Positions 34,549 to 44,136 are shown, counted from the first letter of the stretch. The stretch is DNA of 64,000 nucleotides from Rhodosorus marinus (GCA_029953675.1 JAMWBK010000003.1:1426001-1490000), one strand, 5' to 3'. Program-made: numbers and translations. The notes: a model not told the origin generated them from the sequence alone.

Positions 34549-35758
34549 TTAGTGGCTCTCGCCGACTTTGAGCACGACTTTGCCAAGGTTTCGATTATCT
34601 TTCAGGCAAGCGTGAGCCTCTTCAGCGGCGTCAAGGTTGTACTGTTCGAAAATTCTGTTCTTGAACTCTCCTCGAACGATCTTCGGGACGATCTCGTGGA
34701 ATGCGTCCTGAAAAGGAAGAACCGTGAGAATTAGATGGCTTGTCGATGACCTTTACGGTAGTATTTCCAGCCTACCGTGAACAACGCTCCTTGGTATTCC
34801 AAAGAGCGACTTCGAAGTGTTGTGGTATAGATCGACAGTCGCTTGCGGAGCATCAATCCCAGGTCAACCCCCGCCACCTTGACTCCGCCCAGAGAACCGT
34901 AGACAACCCACCTCCCATCAGTCGCTAATGCGTGCAGGTTTGCATCCCAGTACTTAGCACCGACAGGGTCCAAGATCACATCAACAGGATTTACCTCAAA
35001 GCGAGTTCCTGCTTCCTCGGTCCACGACGGTTTTAGTCCAGTAGCTGCACCAAGCTGCATCGCAACCTTCAACTTTGCATCGGTTCTCGCAGTCGCAATG
35101 ACAGAAGCTCCAGTGCTGCTCGCAAGCTAGTAAGTTGGCAAAAACACTGTTGTCAGGTTCACGGAATCGCAGACCGGATTTCTCCAAGAAGTCCAAGGGG
35201 TCCCCCAACCTGAACTGCAGCCAGGCCAACACCGCTGCCAGCCGCGTGCACAAGAACTGTATCGGTCGCCCTGGTTCGTGATATCCGATGAACAAGCTGA
35301 TAGGCAGTTGTCCATACTTCCGGTATTGCTGCTGCGTCACTGAGCTTCATCTCGTCCGGGACGTTGGCAACACATCCTTGGTCAATTGCAACGTACTCAG
35401 AGTAGCCACCCCCCTTCAGCAGAGCGGCTACACGATCGCCGACGCGAAACTTGTGGGCCTCGTTCCCTAACGCTTCAATCGTTCCTAGACGTCCAATGTC
35501 GGAAGTCCAAAAAAGCTTTCAGCATGCATTGCGAAAAGTTTGCTAGAATTTTTCGACTGCTAGCATACCGGAACACTCCAAACCAATAATATCACTAGCT
35601 CCTGCTGGTGGGGGATAGTGCCCGTCCTTTTGAAGTAAATCAGCTCGATTCACTCCTGCATATGCAACCTTAACAAGAACTTCAGAGCCAGATGGAACAG
35701 GGACGGCACGCTCCACCATCCTCAAAACCTTGTCACGGGCGATCACGGCCCTCATCAT
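34549..35758 (-). CDS. NADPH:quinone oxidoreductase, PIG3-like
   Basis: Four exons (35758-35569, 35484-35210, 35126-34776, 34707-34549) join in phase to give 324 residues, close to the 332 of human TP53I3/PIG3. It is a zinc-free medium-chain dehydrogenase/reductase that moves electrons from NADPH to quinones or other electrophiles. Marks are VLVKVAYAGVNRADLLQ, GHYPPPAGASDIIGLECSG, VGDRVAALLKGGGYSEYV, AAIPEVWTTAYQLVH, the nucleotide-binding HAAGSGVGLAAVQ, DVILDPVGAKYW, DGRWVVYGSLGG and the end NRNLGKVVLKVGESH. No zinc-binding Cys set is present, as expected. The start is the first of two adjacent ATGs at 35758; an in-frame stretch upstream has no ATG. It is probably cytosolic. It lies 72 bases downstream of the small gene on the same strand. 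Confidence 0.92.
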
Positions 35759-35830
35759 TCTGTCCCGACCAGGTGGAACTGAACCATTAAACGAGAGGCG
35801 ATACAACTAGCTTTCACCATTTACAAAACC

Positions 35831-36703
35831 TTACGATATGACGCCGCGCAATCTTGAGCCATCAGGCACATCAATAATATTCCAACCGATGGGATTGACA
35901 TCGCACTCTTCACAGATCTTCCCCAGTTGTGCGCTAGACTTCAGATACGTTGAATCCAGAGTAACATCCTGATTACCTTGGACTACTTCGCTTCCGGGCT
36001 ATCCCTCGGCAGTCCCCGCTATGACTTACTCAGGGCTTGTCTTTGGATGAATGTCATTCTTGAAAAAAGCCAGGGATTCAAGCTCCTCATGAAGCGAGGG
36101 TTTACAAAAATAATGGCCACCGAGCTATCCCTCGGCAGCCCCTGCCTATGCCTTACTCAGGGCATGTCTTTCGATGGATGTCATTCTTGAACAAAGCCAC
36201 GGATTCAAGCTCCTCATGAAGCGAGGGTTTGCGAAAATAATGGTTCCAACGCAGAGCCCCCGCCTATCGCCTTACTCAGGGCTTATTTTTGGATGAATGA
36301 TTCTTGAACAAAGCCAGGATTCTCACCTTGAGTAGCCCCCGTAATAAGCTGCTGCGAACGCTCCTCTCTTGCCAGGGTGTTGATCAGCTCATATCCGAAC
36401 CACTGACTCTACCGAACAACTCATGACCCTACCCAATCCTGAACCTTTCGGATTAAAATAGACTTGATGCACTGCTCTGTTGGATACCGAGAACGATCAT
36501 TCAGAGTCCAGATACGTGGACGGTCGGTTTACTTCTTCTAGAAGAGAGTACGAATACGGTTCCTGAATTTAGGCTTCAGAAGCGATAACTCGCTTCAGCC
36601 ACTTGAGTCATAAAGAGATCCGCTCTACAACCGCATCTAACAATAGTAACCCCATTCCGAACCGAGCTCCAATGACCCAGAAGTTCCCTTCGTACGGAGA
36701 CAT
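35831..36703 (-). CDS. Small single-span membrane protein, unknown family
   Basis: This gene is built from exons too short to show as a long frame: 36703-36629, 36562-36533, 36402-36327 and 35976-35831. They join in phase to 108 residues plus stop. The start MSPYEGNFWVIGARFGMG runs into a hydrophobic Gly/Leu segment, a probable membrane span. Exon 2 reads EPYSYSLLEE, exon 3 WFGYELINTLAREERSQQ and LITGATQG, and exon 4 contains ICEECDVNPIGWNIIDVPDG. Every junction has GT-AG and the amino-acid make-up is that of real protein, with a charged middle and a Cys pair (CEEC). The first donor is weak (GTAGAG); a GTTGTA three bases earlier is also possible. I do not recognise the family. It is a possible organelle inner-membrane subunit, but that is a guess. 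Confidence 0.6.
35998..36320. repeat. 126-bp tandem repeat, about 2.5 copies, in an intron
   Basis: Two full units begin near 35999 and 36125, with a truncated third to about 36320. Each contains GGATTCAAGCTCCTCATGAA and CTTACTCAGGGC. The array fills most of the third intron of the 108-residue gene. On the minus strand every unit carries CCCTGAGTAAG, a good splice-donor look-alike, and the two full units end in GCCGAGGGATAG, an acceptor look-alike. Confidence 0.85.
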
Positions 36704-37315
36704 AATCAACAAAACGACGAAACGCTCAAACCTATAAGAACATTATAATAGTATGGTCATATCCCAAACACGAGATATGGCCGATGACACCCAAACCCAC
36801 CTCATCAGGCCAAAGCTCAAAACAATAAATGAAAATGAAAAAAAACACAATTAAAACATCACTAAAAAAATGAGGTCCAAGATATTGATTGAAAAGTATA
36901 AAATCTTGACATAATCTAGCTTTCAATCAAAATATTCGTTGGGAAAGGACGATTTCCATATTTCATTTGGAAAAAAAGGAATGGGTAACCCCCGTTAAAT
37001 TTATGATGAAAATTCTGTTCTTTATCATTTTTAATTATTATTTTTTTCGCTTTCGATGGGGATGGGAGACGCGCGGGGTAGCGGAAGTGGACGGGAAAGG
37101 AATCGAAATGTGAGAGGTAGGACGTGCAAGTGGTAACCGGGGCGGGGGGACTGGGAAGTGGATGGGTAGCTGAAGGTGTGAGTGGATTTTTTTTTATATT
37201 GTGAGGGAATTGGACCTACTGAAATGATTAGAAAGTTTTCCGGTTAGGATAAGCTAAGCTTGGCTTCCTTTTATGGGGCGGTGGATGTAGGTATATCTTG
37301 AGAGTGTGTTTTTTA
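36704..37315. other. Divergent promoter region, small gene / YqeH-type GTPase
   Basis: About 600 bases between two divergent starts. The left half is AT-rich with A- and T-runs (36830-36870, 37020-37050), and the right half is G-rich on the + strand. No gene seen. Confidence 0.5.
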
Positions 37316-40300
37316 ATGTTTGGTTTGTTCAACTGCCGTTCAGAGATGGATGCTAGGTTGTGCTTCGTGGTGGATGTGGGAAGACTGGTTGTGGGTAGGG
37401 GAGATGCGAGATCGATTAGGAGAATAGGTAACTGTAGCCCGTGGAGATGCGGGGGAAGGGCGCCAATTTTGAAACGCGCGGCTGTCGTGAATGGATCAGA
37501 TGAACCCGCAGCCGAAGTACCTAAGAACGAGGATGATGCTGAGGAAGCGGACGTAATTGAAAAAAGTACGGGAGTTGATGCTGTTGATTCACGCGCTGAC
37601 GCACCTGAGACTGAGGTCGTTGATGCCCGTGACCATGTCGATGAGGACGCAGAAGAGAGATTGTCGGCCGAAGTCGACCAGACTGGGCCTGACACTGCTA
37701 CAATAGCATCCGCAGAATCAGAAGATGCGCCAACACCTGAAGCTTCGGATCAGGGAGCAGGTGAGGACCTGTCAGATGAATTGGAGGAAATTGAAAATCG
37801 GGGCGATGAGGATGCGGAGGACGCATCCGGAGATTCTGGCGAGGGCACTCAATCTCGGCCACCGGAGAAAACAAAACAGGTCAAGGAGCCGGTGAAGACT
37901 CCTCAGGGTTCGTACATAATAGTCAGTGGGCCTAAGGGATACTGGGGTCGTGTGTGCAGCGGATGTGGGGCCGTTGTCGGCCAGGTAGAGGGGTCCAGTA
38001 AGAGAGAAGCCAAAATGAAATCCGGATCAATGAAAGAATTGAGGTTGAAGTGGCAGAAACTATCGAGAACAGCGGACATCACGAGGAAGGCACTCTGCGA
38101 TCGATGTCGTCTCCTGGAGCGCGGTGACATTCGAGCGGCTCTTCGAGCCCTTGATGATGTGGACCCGTTGGTCTTCAAGAACCAGCTTCGATTGTTGAAG
38201 GGTAGGCAGGTGATGGTGTTGAAAGTAATCGATGCTCTGGACTTCGATGGCTCGTGGGTTGGCTCTTTGCGGGACCTAATTGGTGGTAACCCTATTGTTC
38301 TGGCCGTTACGAAAATGGACCTGGTGGTGGACCCAGACGACGCCGTTGGTAGGAATCGTCTGATGGCCTGGATCAATCGGAGAGTTGCGATGAAGGGCAT
38401 TCGTCCTGTTGCATCTTTTGCGGTTAGCGGAAAGCTTGGCTTGGGAGTGGACGACCTCGCCGAGTACGCTTTGGAGACCTTGAACGGTCGAAACTTGTAT
38501 GTCGTCGGGTACGCGAATTCTGGAAAGTCTACGTTGGTGAATCAACTGAAAGCTGCTTTCGCGACGAGGGCCTACTTCGTGGGCCCTCGAGGCTACGGTC
38601 GAAAGAAGGATCTCGAGCGTGCTACTGCAACTGTATCCCGCTTGCCTGGAACGACGCTCAAGTCGATCAGAATCCCGTGCTTCAAATCACACAAGCATGC
38701 TATGTGGGACACTCCAGGAATCATTGTTCCCAGGTATCGCTTTGACGGCCTTGAGGACGCTAGGATTAAGATGATCTCCGAGGAACCCACTCGACTGGAG
38801 CCCAAGATATTTAAAATGTACCCAGAAGACCTTATCGTCGTCGGGGACAACTATCTCCAGATAGAGATTACACCGGAACCTGGGAGAAGGAGAGCTGGAC
38901 CCGTGGAAATGAAATGGTACTCCCCACTCTGCACGGATGTGGAATTGCTAAATAGGGACGAGGCGCTGGCGAGGATTCCAAGGGAAAGACCAGACGATGT
39001 GGATAATAAAGTGATTCCAAGACTGACGAAGGAGTTCGTGCCCAGCGTCTCCGTTCGCGGTGGTGTTGACGCGGACATAGTCATTCAAAATCTGGGCTTT
39101 ATGGCTTTGTGGAGCCGCAATCAAGACTTTGCCGTTCGCATATTCGTCCCACGGGGATGCAACCCAACAGTTCGTCCGAGCATGCCGATTCCGGATTATA
39201 GCCGATTGCCCCCCCCTGCACAGCGAGATGCAGACGACTACAGCGTAGAAGTCGCTGGAGGTTGGCGTGATGTTTCCTCACGGACGGACAAGAACAAGGA
39301 GAGGAAGGAAATAGAACTAAAACGCATGAGAGATGCGGAAGAAAAAGCTCGAGGGGAAGACGATGGTGAATTTGACCCCAGCGATCGTGAGAAGGACGAT
39401 GATGGCGACGACGATGATTTCGAAGATGGCGATGACGACGACGATGAATTTGTTGGAGGGCGAGGGAAATCACTCCGCATGGACGATATATTCAGCGACC
39501 GGGAGTCGTCGATCAGTAAGTTCAGTTTCGAAGATGAAGATAGAAGACCACCTCGTGGACAGTCCCGCGGAGCCCCGGCTGAAGGCCGGGCGGCCAGAAC
39601 GAACCGAGCATACCGACCGTCTGAGAAAGGTGGACGGGGTGTCAGGCCGACCGAGAGCGCGGGTCCGTATTCGAGGTCGAAGGAAAGCATTCAAGAGGAT
39701 GATTTGGATGATTTCGGATTTGACATGGACTTCGACGTTGAAGCCGTGAACACGAGGAGCGGTGGTAAAGGGGACCGAAATCCGTCTGGTGTTCGAGGGG
39801 AGCCGCCCAGGCGGAGACAACCTAGCAAAGCCTTCCTCGATGATGAGGACGATGACGACGACGACGACGACGACTTCTTTGGCTTTGGGGAGGAACGGAA
39901 TCGAGCCCGTGGTCGTAACGGCGAACCCGAAGCGAAACGTGGGGAAAGCAAGTCGTCCTCGTCTTCTTTCAAACCCTCAAATGATGATTTTGAGGAGGAG
40001 GACGAGCTATTCGACTTTGAAACGGGTGGGAGGGAGTTGATGAGCCTGGACGAGGACGAGGAGGATCTTGGTGAGGAAGCCATCGTCTTTGATAAAGACG
40101 AATACGAAAAGCGAACCAAGCCGCCTCCTCCCCGAGGGGAATTTGCAAAGCGACGAGCATCTGGTGACGAGTATGTAGATGACAAGGGCAATGAAGACGA
40201 CTTGTCTGGGTCGTTCGACACCACGCCGATAGAGTTGAAGGGCAAAAGCAGAGGCCCGGCGAACAAAACGGATCAACAGTCGCTTGAGGATATGATCTTT

Positions 40301-41533
40301 GGAGAATCTGGTTCTTTGGACGGTATTGCACCTAGGAAAAGCCATGATTTGGAGGACGAGGATGACGACCCGGATTTCTTCTGGGATGATCGGAAGGGGA
40401 AAGGATCCCCCCGCGCTGACTTTGATGGCCCCGATGATGTCGTGAAATCTCAGGACGATTTCTTCTGGAAGCAGCCAAGGGCGAGCAACGAGAAGAACAC
40501 GCGGAGTGGGGGGAGGGCCTCTTCTAGGGGCCAAGGCTCTCGGAGTGAAGACTTGGATTGGTTTTCAGATATTGAGGGCGACGTCGAGGGCCGTGGAACT
40601 CGCGGCATGGGAGAGCGGCGCCAGGATGGAATGGGCACACGGAGGATTCGCTCAGGGGACTTCTTCGATGGCAGCAGATCTTCAACAAATCGTAGGAAAG
40701 GGAATAAGTCCAACCCTGAATCGCAGGATCGCCAACGGGGATCAAGATCAACAGACAGGGACGACTTTTTCAATTTTGACGACGATCTGTTTGACACGAC
40801 CGATGAAAGACCGAACCCTTCAGATTCTGGGTCTCGTCGAAAGGGAAAACGAGACTCCTCTAACCCTAGGAGGGGACCGAGTCCGGACCGCGACGATGAT
40901 TTTTGGTCTTCTGGAAAAGGACCAGAGAGCAGGAGGCCCCAAGGTAGGAGATCCGGAGGATCAAACAAATTTTCAGATGACAGAGGGCGTTCGAGCGGAA
41001 GGAGGGAGGAGGAGCCGAACTATTCCTTCGACATTGAGGACGAATCAGATTTTTGGGGCAACAAAGGAAGCTTTGCTAGCGACTCCCGGTACCGCTCAGG
41101 TGACCGAGAAAGGAATCGCAAAGGCCAGGCGGAACCCAGATCTCGAAACAGCGGTAGGCAGCCCCCAGACGATGACTTGGACAGCTTCTTAGAGGATCTC
41201 GACTTGATCCCCAAAAAGGAAAGCTCACCTCAGAACCAACGACGCGACCAGCGGGGTCGCCGCAGCATCGGAGGTTCTTCCAAAGGCTCAACGAGGGGGG
41301 ACTCGAAGCGCGACAGAATTTCGGGAGTCGACGACGAAACAGATTTTTGGTTGACGAAAACACAGTCTAACCGGCGTGATGCTTCCGACAGGGGCGGGCC
41401 GAGACCAACAGACGGTGGAGATGACGACGACTGGTTTTTAAACGATTCGTTCACACCGCCAGACTCCAAGATTGGCAAGAAACAGCCCGAGTCGAAAGAA
41501 TCGGACGACTTTATTGACTCTTTTTTTGGATAG
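37316..41533 (+). CDS. YqeH/NOA1-type circularly permuted GTPase with giant acidic tail
   Basis: A single frame of 1405 residues from the ATG at 37316 (MFGLFNC; a second ATG lies at 37346). After a likely transit region and an acidic stretch comes a four-Cys zinc motif (VCSGCGAVV and LCDRCRLLE), then G motifs in the permuted order G4 (TKMD), G5-like (FAVSGK), G1 (GYANSGKST), G2 (PGTTL) and G3 (WDTPG). This is the YqeH/NOA1/BPG2 family, which assembles the small ribosomal subunit in bacteria, mitochondria and plastids. Relatives are usually 370-700 residues. Here about 750 further residues follow: charged, Asp/Gly/Arg/Ser-rich and probably disordered, with repeated acidic-aromatic motifs (see findings). 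No intron interrupts this long gene. A plastid is more likely than a mitochondrion, by analogy with BPG2. Confidence 0.9.
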   Translation: MFGLFNCRSEMDARLCFVVDVGRLVVGRGDARSIRRIGNCSPWRCGGRAPILKRAAVVNGSDEPAAEVPKNEDDAEEADVIEKSTGVDAVDSRADAPETEVVDARDHVDEDAEERLSAEVDQTGPDTATIASAESEDAPTPEASDQGAGEDLSDELEEIENRGDEDAEDASGDSGEGTQSRPPEKTKQVKEPVKTPQGSYIIVSGPKGYWGRVCSGCGAVVGQVEGSSKREAKMKSGSMKELRLKWQKLSRTADITRKALCDRCRLLERGDIRAALRALDDVDPLVFKNQLRLLKGRQVMVLKVIDALDFDGSWVGSLRDLIGGNPIVLAVTKMDLVVDPDDAVGRNRLMAWINRRVAMKGIRPVASFAVSGKLGLGVDDLAEYALETLNGRNLYVVGYANSGKSTLVNQLKAAFATRAYFVGPRGYGRKKDLERATATVSRLPGTTLKSIRIPCFKSHKHAMWDTPGIIVPRYRFDGLEDARIKMISEEPTRLEPKIFKMYPEDLIVVGDNYLQIEITPEPGRRRAGPVEMKWYSPLCTDVELLNRDEALARIPRERPDDVDNKVIPRLTKEFVPSVSVRGGVDADIVIQNLGFMALWSRNQDFAVRIFVPRGCNPTVRPSMPIPDYSRLPPPAQRDADDYSVEVAGGWRDVSSRTDKNKERKEIELKRMRDAEEKARGEDDGEFDPSDREKDDDGDDDDFEDGDDDDDEFVGGRGKSLRMDDIFSDRESSISKFSFEDEDRRPPRGQSRGAPAEGRAARTNRAYRPSEKGGRGVRPTESAGPYSRSKESIQEDDLDDFGFDMDFDVEAVNTRSGGKGDRNPSGVRGEPPRRRQPSKAFLDDEDDDDDDDDDFFGFGEERNRARGRNGEPEAKRGESKSSSSSFKPSNDDFEEEDELFDFETGGRELMSLDEDEEDLGEEAIVFDKDEYEKRTKPPPPRGEFAKRRASGDEYVDDKGNEDDLSGSFDTTPIELKGKSRGPANKTDQQSLEDMIFGESGSLDGIAPRKSHDLEDEDDDPDFFWDDRKGKGSPRADFDGPDDVVKSQDDFFWKQPRASNEKNTRSGGRASSRGQGSRSEDLDWFSDIEGDVEGRGTRGMGERRQDGMGTRRIRSGDFFDGSRSSTNRRKGNKSNPESQDRQRGSRSTDRDDFFNFDDDLFDTTDERPNPSDSGSRRKGKRDSSNPRRGPSPDRDDDFWSSGKGPESRRPQGRRSGGSNKFSDDRGRSSGRREEEPNYSFDIEDESDFWGNKGSFASDSRYRSGDRERNRKGQAEPRSRNSGRQPPDDDLDSFLEDLDLIPKKESSPQNQRRDQRGRRSIGGSSKGSTRGDSKRDRISGVDDETDFWLTKTQSNRRDASDRGGPRPTDGGDDDDWFLNDSFTPPDSKIGKKQPESKESDDFIDSFFG
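39851..39876 (+). repeat. GACGAC-type coding microsatellite (poly-Asp)
   Basis: A run of GAC/GAT codons in the GTPase tail encodes at least eight consecutive Asp before FFGFGEE. It is one of several Asp runs in this protein. Confidence 0.7.
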
Positions 41534-42242
41534 GCCGTTGAGCAATGGGTTGTAGATATTCTCGAATGCACGACGAAAAAGTGGAATAAAAAGAAATTCT
41601 TAGTTAGCTACTTGAGCACTGATCGTGCTCGGTTTTTTTCGTGTCCAAACGTATCTGCAGTATATTGAGCTCGAGATCTTCAAAGTGCCCAGTTCAGCTC
41701 GTGCCCTGGACTGCTCCATTAGTACACTGGGTGGATCCCTCGAGGAAGGGTTCCATCTAGTCTAGCTGCGTGTTCTGAGGTAAGTCGAAGGTTAAGTTAC
41801 AAGCGAGCCTAGCAAATTTCTCGAATGAAGGGTTTTCTTTAAGCAGTCACAGCGAGGATTGGACTTGTCAATTCCACCTGTTCAAATGTCACATCTCTCC
41901 ACAACCAACATTGCAATTCCTTCCAGCTAACACTAGTGAAAGGCTAAACCCTAGTTATTAGTTCATCTTCACGCCTTGCGTAGCGCTTCAGCCTTCAGGC
42001 TATGCTAGTAAAGTCCAGTGAAAGGCAGATACCCTTTTCACACAACATCAGTCTAAACGGATCAATTTAGATTGATCTAGCTGTTTTTTTTGTTCGAAAG
42101 CGCTGAGGGGCCAGAAATAACTCGCGTTTGAGGTCGAGAGAGATGTTCACAGGATTCGGTATTGGAGAGGCGCTTATTGACGGTGTTCGAGTTTGCTAGA
42201 CCAGACGTGGATTGACTTTGGACAGGTTTAAACGAAGAAGTA
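41534..42242. other. Intergenic region, GTPase to RING-CH gene
   Basis: About 700 bases containing the 3' end of the GTPase gene, with AATAAA and the hairpin, and the promoter of the next gene. No further gene seen. Confidence 0.55.
41614..41639 (+). terminator. Intrinsic-terminator-like hairpin with T-run
   Basis: GAGCAC (41614-41619) and GTGCTC (41625-41630) form a stem with a five-base loop, followed by GG and seven T. It is 81 bases after the GTPase stop and follows an AATAAA at 41585. In nuclear DNA it need not act as a bacterial terminator. Confidence 0.35.
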
Positions 42243-43195
42243 ATGGACGAAATGATGTCAGAAGAATTTAATAGTGCTCAGTGCTGTAGGATTTGTCATG
42301 AGCGAAGCGATGAGTTGATAAAACCATGTAATTGTCGCGGGACGATGGCTACGGTACATCAGGAGTGCATTCAGGTGAGTTCATTCAAATCTGGTGCAGG
42401 CCGTATGGTCTCTGGAGTTAAATTTTGACGGGACTCCTCGTTTGTTCCATTTGCCTACTACCGTTCTCCCTGAAAGATGTGGCTCACGCATAGAAACCCT
42501 GATCAGATGACTTGTGAGCTGTGCGGATATCCCTTTAGAATGACAGTGAGGACGAAATCCGTGTTTTGCTTTCTATTCTCGGCTGGCTTTTGGTGGAAGA
42601 ACCTTCTTCATATTACGTACATTACCTTTATAGCGAGGAGGTATGATCGATCGCTCGTTGCTGTTTGTCGTTTTGCCGGACTTCGCAACGGCTGGGGCAC
42701 ATGTGTTGCTGTGGAAGGTTGAAGGTTGATCAAATTGCTTTCTGTGGTGTTTTCGTTTGTTTTTGGCTGTACAGAATGTGGATTCAAGCTGGAGTCGTCG
42801 CCAAAGTAATCCCACACGCAAGAAAGAAGAGCTGGCCATTCCTATGGCGTTTGTGTCTGCACTGCCTCATGCTCGGACACTACTCCGTTTTCCTTTTGGT
42901 GGATGTCCCGTTCCTCGTCAAGAGATGGCTTCGATGGAGACACATAACTGCAGAGCTAGTCGTCCACGAAAAAGTATGAACCAAGCATACTGGTCTAATT
43001 CATCGATAACAAGCTAACAATTTCGGAGTGCTGAACCTAGAGCTAGACTCCATATAGCCGACCTTCCTCCTGCTGCACGAGAATTTGATGCCGTAATCTG
43101 CCAAGGGGCCAAACAGCCCAATAGGTGTAGCGGCCATCGTCGGTGTGTTTGTGGTTACGGCTCCTTACTACACCCCGCCGGAAATGTACGTATGA
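42243..43195 (+). CDS. RING-CH (MARCH-type) membrane ubiquitin ligase
   Basis: Exons 42243-42374, 42477-42640 and 42775-42973 join in phase. The N-terminus is a RING-CH finger: CCRICHERSDE, CNCRGTMATVHQECIQ, then after the first join MWLTHRNPDQMTCELC GYPF. His in fourth and Cys in fifth ligand position mark the RING-CH type of MARCH proteins, which ubiquitinate membrane proteins. Two or more hydrophobic segments follow. The last exon is uncertain. A join to 43106 (phase 0, 132-base intron) adds GPNSPIGVAAIVGVFVVTAP, a membrane span, and stops at 43195, overlapping the TatD end. A join to 43058 would instead give a short tail ending at 43096. I prefer the first because it continues the membrane pattern. 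Total about 195 residues. Confidence 0.8.
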
Positions 43196-44136
43196 TATGG
43201 GCAATCACCCATCTCCAAGCTTTCTGTGGGGAAGTAGACCTTCATGGTGTTGTTAAAAGCGGCTTCGCAGAGTTGATCCTCAGAAATGCCTCGAGCTGCA
43301 GCGACCACCTCGGTGACGCATCGGATATGGCAAGGTTCGCATCGACCTTTGACGCAGGCGCCTAGCTCGAATTTCTTCTTATCTTTTGCTGGCCATTTGC
43401 TCTGTACGTGAGAGAATCCCGCGTGCGAAGGTCGAATTTCGCAGTACGGCGAGTCTGTCTCCAACATGATTCGATCGAGCGGGACAGCTGAGGCTACCTT
43501 GATGTTCTCCTCGGTTTTCAAGGAACATCCGTTTATTCCTATAAAAAGCCCCAGGTCCAGCAACTCGTTCATTTCCTCCATTGAACCAGTAAAGGAATGT
43601 ACCACTCCAGAAGTAAACCGCCCTCTATTCTCGCTTGTCATTTTCACAAAGTCCCCAGCAGCATTTCTGTTGTGAAGGAACAGCGGAAGCTTAAAACGCT
43701 CCGCCAGAATAAACTGAGCCTCGTATCCAATCTTCTGCTGTTCAATTGAACAGAAGTGGGTTCTATCATAATCAAGTCCACATTCTCCAATTGCAACCAC
43801 TTTGTCACCTCCTTCTCGGATCACTCCGCTGAGAAGATCCAGGTGAGCATTCACGTCGCCTTTGAACTCATTCGCTCGTGTAGGATGCACTCCCACTGTA
43901 CTCACTAGCATCGAGTTATCCTTTACAAAATCGAGAGCCTCCCTGCTCTGATCCAATGTCCCAGCAGTTACCATGATCTTCATCACTCCAGCCTCCATCG
44001 CTCGCGAAAGAACGCTTTCCATATCATCCAAATGCCGCTCCGTCCCATTGTACACTCCGCGGAACATTCCATCGGTAAGATTCGCTCCAATGTCAATAAA
44101 TGCTCGGCTCATCCTTCTCTTCAAACCTGATGACAT
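43168..44136 (-). CDS. TATDN1: TatD-family metal-dependent DNase, TATDN1-like
   Basis: A single exon of 322 residues from the ATG at 44136 (an internal ATG gives MSRAFIDIGANLTD). It is an amidohydrolase-fold nuclease, thought to trim DNA 3' ends in repair and apoptosis-like DNA breakdown. Seen are FIDIGANLTDGMFRGVYNG (the eukaryotic TATDN1 start, in place of the bacterial HxH), VGVHPTR, the metal Glu in AIGECGLDYDR, His in LPLFLHNR, His in VVHSFTG and Asp in LETDSPYCEIRPSHAG. The length fits the family (about 300). A minus-strand frame upstream (44281-44093) looks like a basic targeting sequence but is in another frame and has no clear join. It converges on the RING-CH gene, with a probable overlap of coding ends. 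Confidence 0.93.
   Translation of the reverse strand: MSSGLKRRMSRAFIDIGANLTDGMFRGVYNGTERHLDDMESVLSRAMEAGVMKIMVTAGTLDQSREALDFVKDNSMLVSTVGVHPTRANEFKGDVNAHLDLLSGVIREGGDKVVAIGECGLDYDRTHFCSIEQQKIGYEAQFILAERFKLPLFLHNRNAAGDFVKMTSENRGRFTSGVVHSFTGSMEEMNELLDLGLFIGINGCSLKTEENIKVASAVPLDRIMLETDSPYCEIRPSHAGFSHVQSKWPAKDKKKFELGACVKGRCEPCHIRCVTEVVAAARGISEDQLCEAAFNNTMKVYFPTESLEMGDCPYHTYISGGV

Noticed and set aside
39099-41571. Minus-strand frames up to 191 codons with Ser runs
   Set aside because: They are antisense images of the Asp-rich codons of the GTPase tail; GAC/GAT repeats read as Ser on the other strand.
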